Assembly: GCA_003001795.1 (NCBI GenBank)
Contig: PVNI01000001.1
Coordinates: 248,001-312,000, forward strand
Direction of reading: 5' to 3'
DNA: 64,000 nucleotides
Source of the DNA: Actinomadura viridilutea
GTDB lineage: Bacteria; Actinomycetota; Actinomycetes; Streptosporangiales; Streptosporangiaceae
The notes beneath the pieces are model-generated. The model was not told where the DNA came from, searched no databases, and was given only the letters and a program-made list of their open reading frames with translations. Numbering within the stretch: the stretch's first letter is position 1; every line of letters starts with the position of its first letter. Shown here one piece after another: positions 37,354 through 46,514 of the stretch. The translations under genes and the position numbers were made by a program.

Positions 37354-37916
37354 CGCGCGCCCATCCTGGCCAGGACGACCAGCCGCTGCCGGTCGGAGCC
37401 CGGGGGATGGCACGTGATCAGCGTGAGCCTCCGGGCGTGCGGCTCGGCGTGCGGCCGGAACGGCACCGGCGCGAGCACCGACCGGCGCCGCGCGGAGATG
37501 ATCCGCTTCCCGTCCACCCGGTAGACGTACCGCCGCGCGCGCGCCGACACGATGAGCCGGTCGCCGCGGCGCAGCCGGTGGAGGCGCCGGAACGGCGCCG
37601 AATGCGTCGTGCGGTGTCCGAGGATCACCATGTTGCCGATCTCCCCGGGCCGCGCGGTGCCGGGAAAGTAGCCCGGGCCCTTGGCGAGCACGCGCTGCGA
37701 CACGCCCCGTCTGACGCGCAGCCTCGCGTGCAGCCGCGGAATGGTGAGAAACGTCCTCGAGGCGCGGCGGGGCGCGCCGCGGGACGGCGCGACCGCCCGT
37801 GTCGCGGACGCCGCGGTCACCGCCGGCGCGGCCGCCTCCGACGCGGCCGGCGCGACGACCGCCGCGCCCGAGCAGACCAGGGCGGCCGCGACGCCGAGCC
37901 TGACCAACCAGTGCAC
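37350..37916 (-). CDS. class E/F-type sortase
   Basis: The 188-residue protein has an N-terminal hydrophobic signal anchor (about 6-35) and a sortase domain: LTIPRLHARLRV, the catalytic His in ILGHRTTHSAPF, and LITCHPPGSDRQR with catalytic C169 and an arginine 7-9 residues later. It is small, as actinobacterial class E/F sortases are. The start is uncertain: GTG 37916 is used, with TTG 37922 and TTG 37934 as alternatives, all without a strong RBS. It is directly coupled to a secreted metzincin. I see no LPxTG-type protein in the window. Confidence 0.85.
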   Translation of the reverse strand: MHWLVRLGVAAALVCSGAAVVAPAASEAAAPAVTAASATRAVAPSRGAPRRASRTFLTIPRLHARLRVRRGVSQRVLAKGPGYFPGTARPGEIGNMVILGHRTTHSAPFRRLHRLRRGDRLIVSARARRYVYRVDGKRIISARRRSVLAPVPFRPHAEPHARRLTLITCHPPGSDRQRLVVLARMGAR

Positions 37917-37922
37917 AGACAA

Positions 37923-38309
37923 TGGGACATCCAACCGGGGACTTCCAACCCGAACGCGAGAAGAAAGCGGCGGCACGCACCGGCCGTCCGGGTCGCCGAT
38001 CACGGGGTGCGATGCCACTAGCCTGAAATGGTCCGTCGGTTCGCGGGAACCGACCGGAATCCGGCGGCCGGTTCCCGAACGCCGGACCTGGCGTGCATGG
38101 ACGTACCCATGATCCAGGGCGGCTCGGCCGCATTGGCGCCTTGTTGGCGGACTGATTGCCGGGGTTGGGGAGCGTATGGCGCCGCGACGAGCGGGGCGGG
38201 TGTTGCCGAATGAAGCTGAGAACAAATGTTGGGGCGGGTCGGACCGATCTGCGCTCGGGCGACGGAAAGGCGGGGACGCGATCCCGGCCGAGGCGCGGAA
38301 GGACGCGGC
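37923..38309. other. divergent promoter region between the sortase and a small gene
   Basis: About 390 bp without a supported gene. A GGCTAGTGG element on the minus strand (near 38025-38033) may serve as -10 for the sortase operon, giving a leader of about 100 bases. Confidence 0.35.
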
Positions 38310-38543
38310 GTGGACGGCTTTGACCCTGATCGGTTGGAGCGTTTCAGCTGGGCGCGCAAACCGCTGCGGCGGCTGACGGCCGACGAGCTGGCGCAGGCGC
38401 TGGCGTTCCTCGACTCGATCGGCGCGGCCGACGATCCGCTCGCCCGCGCGCTCGCCGCCGAGCTGGTCGAACGCACGGCCGCCCGGGTGCTGTGGAACGG
38501 CAACGGGCACGTCGCCGACCTGGACGGTCTCGGCCCGGTCTGA
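38310..38543 (+). CDS. small acidic hypothetical protein
   Basis: The 77-residue helical protein has LTADELAQALAFLDSI and LARALAAELVERTAARV as its two helices. GTG 38310 follows GAAGGAC at 6-7 bases; the frame extends upstream to 38226, but that part is Arg-rich and unlike a protein core. I do not recognise the family. It lies alone before the second EPS locus. Confidence 0.5.
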   Translation: MDGFDPDRLERFSWARKPLRRLTADELAQALAFLDSIGAADDPLARALAAELVERTAARVLWNGNGHVADLDGLGPV

Positions 38544-39052
38544 GCGCACGCGTCCGGGGCGTCCGCAGCCGAGCAAATTCCGGCGGCTTCGCATTCGTGG
38601 CGGGAATGATCCGGCGCGCCCTTTTCCGGGAGATCCGGCGAGCTGTGCGGATTTCCGTTTCTGTCCGGCTGGACGGCCTCGGGGGCGGCGAGAAAAATGT
38701 CCGGTGCCAGGGGGAGCCGCCGTGCTCACCCAGAATGAGGAGCATGCGGCGACGGTTCGATTTCGAGAAATCTGGAAAAGGGGCGCCGTGGCCGTCGGCG
38801 TAGTCTCCGATAACGGACGCCTTAGCGGGCGGTCCGCTTGATCAAACAGACGGTTCTCCTTGTTAAAGAAACCTGGCCGGAAGGAGTACTTCGCCGCTCC
38901 GGTGTCATCCTGACGACGGTGCCGAACGAAACGGTGCGAGCACCGCCGGACACGCGCGACGGCAGCGTTTTGTACGGCATTCGTATGTGATCTTGAACTC
39001 GGTTGTGGACGTCACTCGCCGGTGAGTTCTTGTCTGTGAAGGGAAGCGCGAG
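38544..39052. other. upstream region of the second EPS locus
   Basis: About 510 bp without a supported gene. It is lower in GC from 38820 to 39050 and should hold the promoter of the EPS operon. TTGAACTC at 38993-39000 and TATGTGAT at 38984-38991 are promoter-like but not well spaced. Confidence 0.4.
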
Positions 39053-40543
39053 ATGGGAGCCCAAGGGCTGAGTGCGAGCACCGGACCCCACCCCTCCGGC
39101 CAGGCGGTCCCGCTGACCGCGCCGCCGCAGGACGTCCAGACCGACGTCCCGGCGCTCGCCGTCCCGGAGGCCTCGCGCCCCCCGCGCGGCGCTCACCGCG
39201 GACGAGGCGCGTTCCCGCTGGTCCTCGCGCTGGTCGACGGCGCGTCGATGGCGGCCGCCGCGCTCGCCGCGGGGGCCGGGCGCCCCGCCGCCGCGCTGGG
39301 CGCGGCCGCCCTGACCGTGGCCGCGGGAGCGGCGTCGGGCGGCCTCTACCGGCGCCGCCGCGTGCTCTCCGTTCTGGACGACGCGGGCGCGATGCTGATC
39401 CCCGCCCTCGTCGCCGGGATGCTGGTCGCCTTCGCGTTCCTGGACGGCCCGTGGACGCCCCTCGCGGACTCCTGCGCCATCGGTTTCTGGGTCGCCGTCC
39501 TCTACTTCATAACGGCGCTCACCGGCCGGTCCCTGTGCTACGTCGCGGTCCGCGCCTGGCGCAGGAGGCGCAACGCCCCGCCGTCCGCGCTCGTCATCGG
39601 AGGCGGGTCGTTCACCGGCCATGTGCTGGACATGCTGCGGCGGCACACGGAACTCGGCCTCAAGCCGGTGGGGCGGATCCATCCGTCCGGATCGGTGCCG
39701 CCCCGGGAGGCGAGCGGCCCGATCCTCGGCGGACTCCCGGAGCTGCGCCGGGTCATCCGGACGCGCGGCGTCACCGACGTCGTCATCGTGGGCGAGGAGG
39801 TGCCGCGCCGTCACGTCGAGGTCGTCGCACGCCTCTGCGGCGCCCTGGGCTGCGAGGTGCTCCTGGTGCCGACGGCGGTCGAGCTGCTCTCCGGGGCCGG
39901 GGAGCGCGCCGAGCACCTGTGCGGCATCCCCTGCGTCACCCTCGCGCACGGTCCGCAGGGACGCCCGACGTGGTACGCCAAGCGCGCCTTCGACGTGGTC
40001 GCGGCCGCTCTCGCCCTCGCCGTCGTCTGGCCGCTGATGGTCGCCTGCGCCATCGCCGTCCGGATCGAGGGCGGCCCGGGGGTGCTGTTCCGGCAGCGGC
40101 GCGTGGGGATGGGAGGACGAACGTTCGTGCTGCTGAAGTTCCGCACGCTCAAGCCCGCGGACGAGGAGGAGGCGGACACCCGCTGGAGCGTGGACGGCGA
40201 CGAGCGCATGGGGCCCGTCGGCTGCTTCCTGCGGCGCACCTCGCTCGACGAACTGCCGCAGCTGTGGAACGTCCTGCGGGGCGACATGAGCCTGGTCGGG
40301 CCCCGTCCCGAACGCCCCCACTTCGTGGAGCGGTTCTCCAACGAGTACAGCGGCTACGCCATGCGCCACCGCGTTCCGGTCGGCATCACCGGCTGGTCGC
40401 AGGTCCACGGGCTCCGGGGCGACACCTCGATCGCCCTCCGCGCCAGATTCGACAACCACTACATCGACAACTGGTCCTTCTGGGGCGATCTGAAGATCCT
40501 CTTGCTGACCATCCAGGCGGTCTTCATGGTGAAGGCGCCGTGA
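39053..40543 (+). CDS. full-length EPS undecaprenyl-phosphate glycosylphosphotransferase
   Basis: The 496-residue membrane enzyme starts a second EPS repeat unit. After a disordered head (1-50) come four N-terminal TM helices (about 55-165), then a Rossmann-like CoA-binding-type domain (SALVIGGGSFTG, about 175-290). The C-terminal sugar-transferase domain has one membrane helix (about 310-335), FRQRRVGMGG, LLKFRTL, TSLDELPQLWNVLRGDM and LVGPRPERP. This is the complete architecture, unlike the short enzyme of the first operon. ATG 39053 follows GAAGGGAAG. The gene heads a plus-strand operon of at least seven genes. Confidence 0.93.
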   Translation: MGAQGLSASTGPHPSGQAVPLTAPPQDVQTDVPALAVPEASRPPRGAHRGRGAFPLVLALVDGASMAAAALAAGAGRPAAALGAAALTVAAGAASGGLYRRRRVLSVLDDAGAMLIPALVAGMLVAFAFLDGPWTPLADSCAIGFWVAVLYFITALTGRSLCYVAVRAWRRRRNAPPSALVIGGGSFTGHVLDMLRRHTELGLKPVGRIHPSGSVPPREASGPILGGLPELRRVIRTRGVTDVVIVGEEVPRRHVEVVARLCGALGCEVLLVPTAVELLSGAGERAEHLCGIPCVTLAHGPQGRPTWYAKRAFDVVAAALALAVVWPLMVACAIAVRIEGGPGVLFRQRRVGMGGRTFVLLKFRTLKPADEEEADTRWSVDGDERMGPVGCFLRRTSLDELPQLWNVLRGDMSLVGPRPERPHFVERFSNEYSGYAMRHRVPVGITGWSQVHGLRGDTSIALRARFDNHYIDNWSFWGDLKILLLTIQAVFMVKAP

Positions 40544-42060
40544 TGGGAGCGCTGTCCGCACCGTCCGCTCACGGCATGCCGGCGCCGCCGCGGGCGCCGG
40601 CGGCGGGAAACGCGGAGGGCGTCCGGCGGCGCGGCCTGGGACGGCTGCGCGCGCCGGTCGTCCGCCCCGGCGCGCTCGTGGCCGTCACCGTCCTGTGCGT
40701 GTGCGCGCCCGCCGGGCGGGGCGCCTCGGACGGCGCCGTCAAGGTGACGCCGGCGGACGTGGCCAGCGCGGTGGTCGTCGCGGTCGCGGCGATCTCGGTG
40801 GTCGCGGCGCGCCGGCGGCTGCCCCCGCGCGCGCTCCTCGCGTTCGGCCCGGTGATCGTCACGGTCGGCGTGACCACGGTGTGCTCCACGGACGTCGCCG
40901 CGAGCCTGCCCGGCGCGGTCCGCTTCCTGCAGATCTTCGTCCTGGTGCCGCTGGCGGTGATGACGCTCGTGCGGGACCGCCGCGACCTGACGCCGGTCTG
41001 CGCCGCCGTCGTCGCGGCCGCCGTGTTCGAGGCCGGGTACGGCATCGTCCAGGCCGCGACGGGGACGGGGGCGTCGTACGAGGGGCGCAACGTGCGCGCC
41101 GTCGGGACGTTCGGCGCCCTGGACGTCATGGCGTTGGCGACCGTCGTCGGGTACGGGACGGTCGTCACGCTCGCGTTCCTGCTGGCCAGGCCGTCCCGCG
41201 GCCGACCCGCCGCGGTCACGGCCCTGCTGTGGGCGGTCCTGGCCGTGCAGGCCGCCGCGCTCGTCCTCTCGCTGAGCAGGGGGAGCTGGATCGCCGTCGG
41301 CGCGGCGGCGGCGCTGATGACGGTGCTGCGCGACCGGATGCTGGCCCTGCGCGTCGCGGTCGCCGCGGGCGCGGTCGCGGTCGTCGCGGGCGGCGCGCTC
41401 GGGCCGGGGGCGCAGACGGTCGTCGAACGCGCCCGCTCCATCACCGCGTCCACGAGCACGCCGGACCAGTCGGTGGTCGACCGGTACAGCCTGTGGAGCA
41501 CGGCCCTGCACATCTGGCGCGACCACAGGGCCACGGGCGTCGGGGTCAAGAACTTCGCCGCCTACCGCGACACATACGCGCCGATCCAGCTGTCGGGGGC
41601 CAGCGACACCAGCGACCCGGTCAACGGCTACGTCCGGCAGGAGCTGCTGTCCCCGCACAACCAGTACCTGCTCGTCCTCAGCGAGCAGGGCCTTGTGGGG
41701 ATCGCCGGGTTCGCCGTGCTCTTGGGTTTCTTGCTAGCGGGGTTGGCGCGCCCGCCGGCGATGCCGGGGAGAAGCGCGCGGAGGGACGCCGTGTGGCTTG
41801 TGGCGACGGGATTCATGACGGTGGTGCTGGTGGACTTCCTGTACGGGGACCTCGGCGGGCCGACGTCCGTGCTGACGTCGGTAATGCTTGGTGTGACCGC
41901 CGTGGTCGCGCTCGGGCCGTCGCGCGGCCCGGACGGCCCCGTCCCGCGCGTCCCCGAGACCGTCCCCGAGACCGTCCCCGCAACCGTCCCCGCATCCGAC
42001 GCCGAATCCGCTCGGCCCCGCGGCCGCCGCACGACGGGAGGCGCCCATGACAGCCGTTGA
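40543..42060 (+). CDS. O-antigen ligase / Wzy-like polymerase
   Basis: The 505-residue polytopic protein has about 11-12 TM helices and one large extracytoplasmic loop (about 290-400) containing LWSTALHIWRDHRATGVGVKNF, split here as LWSTALHIW and GVGVKNFAAY. This is the Wzy_C pattern, with the conserved SPHNQYLLVLSEQGLVG run after it. It should polymerise the EPS repeat units. The ATG overlaps the stop of the priming transferase (TGATG). The C-terminal tail has a V-P-E-T repeat from an 12-base-type DNA repeat (41950-41990). Confidence 0.88.
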   Translation: MGALSAPSAHGMPAPPRAPAAGNAEGVRRRGLGRLRAPVVRPGALVAVTVLCVCAPAGRGASDGAVKVTPADVASAVVVAVAAISVVAARRRLPPRALLAFGPVIVTVGVTTVCSTDVAASLPGAVRFLQIFVLVPLAVMTLVRDRRDLTPVCAAVVAAAVFEAGYGIVQAATGTGASYEGRNVRAVGTFGALDVMALATVVGYGTVVTLAFLLARPSRGRPAAVTALLWAVLAVQAAALVLSLSRGSWIAVGAAAALMTVLRDRMLALRVAVAAGAVAVVAGGALGPGAQTVVERARSITASTSTPDQSVVDRYSLWSTALHIWRDHRATGVGVKNFAAYRDTYAPIQLSGASDTSDPVNGYVRQELLSPHNQYLLVLSEQGLVGIAGFAVLLGFLLAGLARPPAMPGRSARRDAVWLVATGFMTVVLVDFLYGDLGGPTSVLTSVMLGVTAVVALGPSRGPDGPVPRVPETVPETVPATVPASDAESARPRGRRTTGGAHDSR

Positions 42061-43774
42061 GGCCGCCCCGGCGCGCAGAGTGTCGATCGGGCGCGCCACG
42101 GCCGTCACCGCCCTCCTCACGGCCTCGGGCACCTCGCTGGGGTTCGTACGCGATCTCGTCATGGCGCACCAGTTCGGGGCCAGCGGCGGCACCGACGCCT
42201 TCCTGGTCGGCTGGACGATCCCCGAGACGGTGTCGTCGCTGCTGATCGAGGACGCGATGGCGCTGGCGGTGGTGCCCGCCGTCAGCCTCGCCCTGCACCG
42301 GCGCGGCCACGCCCGGGCGTTCGTGGCCTCGGCGCTGCCCCGCCTCGCCGCCGTCCTGGCCGTCGCGGCGCTGCTGTCGGCGCTGGCGGCGCCGGTCCTG
42401 GTCGGCATGCTCGCCCCCGGCATCGGCCGACCGGACGACGCGGTGCGCTGCGTGCGGCTCACCTCGCTCACCATCCTGACGTTCGGGGTGGTCGGCTTCA
42501 TGAGCGCGACGCTGCGCGCGCACCACCGCTTCGGGCCGCCCGCGTGCATCTACGCCGCCTACAACACGGGCATCCTGACGATGATCGCGGTGTTCCACGA
42601 GCCGCTGGGCGTCACCAGCGCGGCCTTGGGCGTCGCGTTCGGCAGCCTGCTGATGATCGCCGTGCAGGCCCCGGTCTTCGCGCGCTGCCTGGCCCCCGCC
42701 CACGTGCCCCACCGGGCGGCGCTGGAGGGCGAGGCCGGCCGGGCCGCGGCGCTCGGCCTGGCCGCCATCGCGCCCATCGTGCTGTGGAGCCTGCTCCGTC
42801 AGGGGCAGGTCCTGGTGGAGCGCTTCCTGGGGTCGTCCCTGTCCGAGGGGTCGATCTCCCACCTCAACTACGCCGAGCGGGTGGCCCAGGCGCCGGTGAT
42901 GCTGTCGCTGCTGCTGGTCGCGGTGACGTTCCCGCGGCTGGCGCGGGCGACGGCCGCGGGCGACCTGACCATGGTGCGCCGGCGGATGGAGTGCGACATC
43001 GTCGCGGTGGGGGGCATGGTGCTCTGCGCCACCGCCTTCGTGGTGGCGTTCGCCCCGACCATCATCACGGTGCTGTTCGAACACGGCCGCTTCACGGGCG
43101 GCGACACCCAGAGCACCGCGTCCATCATGCGCATCTACGCGGTGGGGCTGCTCGCCCAGGCCATGGTCGCCGTGGCCGGACGCGGCTTCTTCGCCCGCGG
43201 CACGCCGTCCTGGTACCCGGTCTCGTGCGTCGCCCTCGGGCTGGGCGCCACCGCCGCCATCGGCGTGGCCACGGTGAAGGGCTTCGGCGTCGGCGGGCTC
43301 GCCGCCGCCAACGCCGCGGGCGTCAGCGTCTCCGCCACCCTGCTGCTGGTGGGCCTGCGCAAACGCCTGGCGGCCATCTCGCTGCGCCACGTCGCGCACG
43401 ACCTGCTCACGCTCGCCATGGCGGCCGCCGTCGCCACCGCGACCGGGCTCCTCGTCCACGCCGGACTCGCGGACAAGGCACCGCCCGCGTTGGTGCTGCC
43501 GATCGGCGGGATCGCCGTCCTGGCGGTGTACGGCACGACCCTCATGATGGCGTGCGCGTGCCGAGGGCTCACCAAGGCGAGGCATGCGGCGACGGCAGCG
43601 GGGCAGGACGCGAGCCCGTTGGAGCTCTTCTGCCCCCTCGTCATCCGCTCCGCCAGCCGTGTCATCAGCCGTTTCGATCGGGGGAAGACCAGTGATCCAG
43701 ACACAGCCGACGCGCAGAGCGCGCGACAGGGTGCCGTGGGTACTGATGTACCACTCGGTGGCGCACACCAATGA
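42047..43774 (+). CDS. MurJ/MviN-like lipid-linked oligosaccharide flippase
   Basis: The 575-residue protein has about 14 TM helices. Segments such as SGTSLGFVRDLVMAHQFGASGGTDAFLV near the N-terminus (about 27-54) and NYAERVAQAPVMLSLLLVAVTFPRLAR in the middle match the MviN/MurJ family; both are shown only in part here (GFVRDLVMAHQFG; NYAERVAQAP). The genome should have a separate MurJ for lipid II, so this one probably flips the EPS intermediate. It starts 14 bp inside the end of the polymerase gene. A charged C-terminal tail of about 70 residues is not family sequence. Confidence 0.88.
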   Translation: MTAVEAAPARRVSIGRATAVTALLTASGTSLGFVRDLVMAHQFGASGGTDAFLVGWTIPETVSSLLIEDAMALAVVPAVSLALHRRGHARAFVASALPRLAAVLAVAALLSALAAPVLVGMLAPGIGRPDDAVRCVRLTSLTILTFGVVGFMSATLRAHHRFGPPACIYAAYNTGILTMIAVFHEPLGVTSAALGVAFGSLLMIAVQAPVFARCLAPAHVPHRAALEGEAGRAAALGLAAIAPIVLWSLLRQGQVLVERFLGSSLSEGSISHLNYAERVAQAPVMLSLLLVAVTFPRLARATAAGDLTMVRRRMECDIVAVGGMVLCATAFVVAFAPTIITVLFEHGRFTGGDTQSTASIMRIYAVGLLAQAMVAVAGRGFFARGTPSWYPVSCVALGLGATAAIGVATVKGFGVGGLAAANAAGVSVSATLLLVGLRKRLAAISLRHVAHDLLTLAMAAAVATATGLLVHAGLADKAPPALVLPIGGIAVLAVYGTTLMMACACRGLTKARHAATAAGQDASPLELFCPLVIRSASRVISRFDRGKTSDPDTADAQSARQGAVGTDVPLGGAHQ

Positions 43775-44423
43775 GGATCCGCATCGGATCACGGTGTCGC
43801 CCGCGCGGTTCATGCGGCAGATGCGGTGGCTCGCCTCGCGCGGGCTGCGCGGCGTGAGCATCCGCGAGCTGCGGGCCGCCGAGGAGAAGGGCGAGGCGGG
43901 CGGCCTGGTCGGCCTGACGTTCGACGACGGTTACGCCGATTTCGCCGTCCGGGCGGTGCCCACCTTGCTGCGGTTCCAGTTCACCGCCACGGTGTTCGTG
44001 GTCGCCGAGTGCATCGGCTCCCACAACGTCTGGGACGACGGCCCGCGCAAGCCGCTCATGACGGCGAACCAGCTCCGCCAGGTGCGCGGCGTGGGCATGG
44101 AGGTCGCCTCGCACGGGCTGCGCCACGTCTCCCTGCCCGACGTGGACGACGACGAGCTGTCCATCGAACTCACCCGCAGCCGCGCCCTCCTCGAGGACAT
44201 CCTCGACGAGCCGGTGACGGGCTTCGCCTACCCGTACGGGCACGCCGGCCGCCGCGAGATCGAGGCGGTCCGGGCCGCCGGGTACGAGTACGCGTGCGCC
44301 ATCTGGCCCGACGAGCCCCAAGACCACGCCCTGGCCCGCGCCTACATCGGCCAGCGGGACGGCGCGCTGCGGATGCACGCCAAGCTCTGGCAGCACCGGT
44401 TGCGGTGGAGGACGCGGGTATGA
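43692..44423 (+). CDS. polysaccharide deacetylase (NodB / carbohydrate esterase 4 domain)
   Basis: The 243-residue protein has NodB motif 1 TFDDGYADF (D78, D79) and motif 2 SHGLRHVSL (H141, H145) with the metal-binding D-H-H triad, then GFAYPYGHAGR as motif 3. It removes N- or O-acetyl groups from a saccharide. There is no signal peptide, so it may act on the lipid-linked unit inside the cell or be exported by another route. GTG 43692 lies inside the flippase gene behind GGGGGAAG. Its stop overlaps the next glycosyltransferase start (ATGA). Confidence 0.9.
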   Translation: MIQTQPTRRARDRVPWVLMYHSVAHTNEDPHRITVSPARFMRQMRWLASRGLRGVSIRELRAAEEKGEAGGLVGLTFDDGYADFAVRAVPTLLRFQFTATVFVVAECIGSHNVWDDGPRKPLMTANQLRQVRGVGMEVASHGLRHVSLPDVDDDELSIELTRSRALLEDILDEPVTGFAYPYGHAGRREIEAVRAAGYEYACAIWPDEPQDHALARAYIGQRDGALRMHAKLWQHRLRWRTRV

Positions 44424-45583
44424 CGCGGGTCCTGCACGTCATCACCGGGCTCGGACGCGGCGGCGCCGAGCAGCAGCTCCTGCAGTTGGTGCGGCACATG
44501 CCGGGCTCGGTCGACACCGAGGTCGCGGTGCTGACCCGGCCGGGGCCCGTCGCCGCCGCCCTGCGGGCGCAGGGGGTGCGCGTGCACGAGATCGGCATGC
44601 GGGGCAACCGGGACCTGTCGGCGCTGCCCAGACTCGCGCGGCTCATGCGGGACGGCCGCTACGACGTCGTCCACACCCATCTCTACCGGGCCTGTGTCTT
44701 CGGCCGCATCGCCGCCCGGCTGGCAGGGGTGCGGACGGTGGTCGCGACGGAGCACTCTCTGGGAGACGGACACATCGAAGGCCGCTCCACATCGGCAGCG
44801 GTGCGGTGGCTGTACATCGCGACCGAACGCCTCGGCACGGTGACCGTCGCGGTGTCACCGACCGTCGCCGGGCGCCTGCTCGACTGGGGCGTCCCCGCCG
44901 ACCGCATCGTGGTGATCCCGAACGGCATCGACGCCGCGGCGTTCGCGTTCGATCCCGGACTCCGCCTGGGCGTCCGCCGCCGACTGGGCATCGCCCCCGA
45001 CGAGTTCGTCTTCGGCGCCGTCGGACGGCTCGTCCCCACCAAGCGCTTCGACCTGCTCATCAGGGCGTTCGCCCGGCTGGAGAAGGGAGCGCTGCTGATC
45101 GTGGGGGACGGGCCCCAGCGCGGCGAGCTGCAGGAGCTCGCCGCCCGCACCGGCGCGGCCTCCCGGACGATCTTCATGGGGGAGTCGGGCCACGTGCCCG
45201 GCGTGCTCAGCGCCATGGACGCGCTGGCGGCGCCTTCCGAGCAGGAGACGTTCGGCCTCTCCGTCGTCGAAGGACTCGCGGCGGGGCTCCCCGTCCTCTA
45301 CACCGAGTGCCCCGCCCTGGCCGACCTGCCGCCCGGCATGGTCCCCGACAGCGCCCGGCATGTGCCCGCCCGGCTGCCTGAGTGGCAGGAGGCGCTGGCC
45401 CGATGCATGAGCGAAGGCCGCAGAAGAACGGTCCCGCCCGATGCCGTATGGCACTACGACATCAGCGTCCACGCCAAGACGCTCGCCGAACTGTACGAGA
45501 GCAGCCACCGGTCGGCCACCGGCCCGCGGCCGGAACCCGTCGTGGCACTGCAGCAGGAAAGGGCGCAGAATGCCGGACATTAG
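44420..45583 (+). CDS. GT4-family glycosyltransferase
   Basis: The 387-residue GT-B enzyme has the N-terminal HVITGLGRGGAEQQLL (6-21, acceptor domain), DVVHTHLYRACVFGR, VIPNGIDAAAF, AVGRLVPTKRFDLL and the catalytic EQETFGLSVVEGLAAG (E-x7-E variant). These are typical of retaining GT4 transferases working on lipid-linked EPS units at the inner face of the membrane. It is translationally coupled to the deacetylase gene and is followed after 14 bp of overlap by the Wzz-like gene. Confidence 0.92.
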   Translation: MTRVLHVITGLGRGGAEQQLLQLVRHMPGSVDTEVAVLTRPGPVAAALRAQGVRVHEIGMRGNRDLSALPRLARLMRDGRYDVVHTHLYRACVFGRIAARLAGVRTVVATEHSLGDGHIEGRSTSAAVRWLYIATERLGTVTVAVSPTVAGRLLDWGVPADRIVVIPNGIDAAAFAFDPGLRLGVRRRLGIAPDEFVFGAVGRLVPTKRFDLLIRAFARLEKGALLIVGDGPQRGELQELAARTGAASRTIFMGESGHVPGVLSAMDALAAPSEQETFGLSVVEGLAAGLPVLYTECPALADLPPGMVPDSARHVPARLPEWQEALARCMSEGRRRTVPPDAVWHYDISVHAKTLAELYESSHRSATGPRPEPVVALQQERAQNAGH

Positions 45584-46514
45584 GTCACTCGGCCTCAAAC
45601 TGGCCGCCTTCAAGCCGTTGCCGACCCCGTCGTCCAAGCAGTCGACCGACGTCCCGAGGCCGCGCCTGGCGACGGTGCCGAGGCCCCTGCGCCGGAAAGA
45701 GCGGCGGTCCGCGCGCCGCAAGACGAGACGCTCCGGAGCGCGGCGGCCCGGCGCGTGGAGGTTCATGCTGCATCTGACCCTGCGCGCCGTCCCGTACCTG
45801 CTCATCGTCCTGCTCGGCGCACTGGGCGGGCTCGTCTACGCGCTCAACGCGCCCCCGGTGTACACGGCGACCGCCCACGTCATCGTGGTGCCGACGAATT
45901 CGGGGCCCGACCGGATGGCGGTCAACTTCGCCCAGGCGTACGGACGGCTCGCCGCCAAACGGCAGACCCTCGCCTGGGCCGTCGACCCCGTGCCGCCGAG
46001 CCGCGGGGCGGACGCGCCCAAGCACGTGAAGGCGTCGACGTCGCCGGACACCCCGCTGATCCAGCTCACCGGGTCCGCCCGTACCGCCGAGCGCGCCGTC
46101 CAGTACGCCAACGCGGCCGCCGACGCGCTCGTCCGCTACGGCACGAGCCTCTCCGGGGAGACCGGCGTCCGCGTCGCCTTCATGAGCCCGGCGGACCGTC
46201 CGACACGCCCCACGTCGCCCGACCTGCCGCTGAGCCTGGCGGTCGGAACGGCCGCCGGGGTTCTCCTGGCCGGGCTGGCGGGCGCCATCGCGTCCGGGAT
46301 ACGCGGGCAGTTCCGCGAATACCGCCGCCTCCACTCGGAGGAGCCCCGGCCGTCGTCCGACACGGGCCCTGAGCCGCCTGTCGACGCGTCCACGGCACCG
46401 CGGGACAACACTTCTGCAGGAGAGGTCCCCACGCCGACACGAGTGGGCCGCGCGACGGCACGGCAGCGCCACACGCCGACACGGAAGTCCCGCAAGTCCA
46501 GGAGGCAGAAGTGA
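45570..46514 (+). CDS. Wzz-like chain-length regulator
   Basis: The 314-residue protein has a very basic cytoplasmic head (1-65), a TM helix (about 70-92), an extracytoplasmic domain of about 120 residues with a YTATAHVIVVPT strand, and a second TM helix (about 217-240). A basic, Thr-rich cytoplasmic tail ends in RKSRKSRRQK. There is no kinase motif. It pairs with the Wzy-like protein of the same operon. ATG 45570 follows AGGAAAGG and lies inside the end of the glycosyltransferase gene; its stop overlaps the next gene (GTGA). Confidence 0.8.
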   Translation: MPDIRSLGLKLAAFKPLPTPSSKQSTDVPRPRLATVPRPLRRKERRSARRKTRRSGARRPGAWRFMLHLTLRAVPYLLIVLLGALGGLVYALNAPPVYTATAHVIVVPTNSGPDRMAVNFAQAYGRLAAKRQTLAWAVDPVPPSRGADAPKHVKASTSPDTPLIQLTGSARTAERAVQYANAAADALVRYGTSLSGETGVRVAFMSPADRPTRPTSPDLPLSLAVGTAAGVLLAGLAGAIASGIRGQFREYRRLHSEEPRPSSDTGPEPPVDASTAPRDNTSAGEVPTPTRVGRATARQRHTPTRKSRKSRRQK

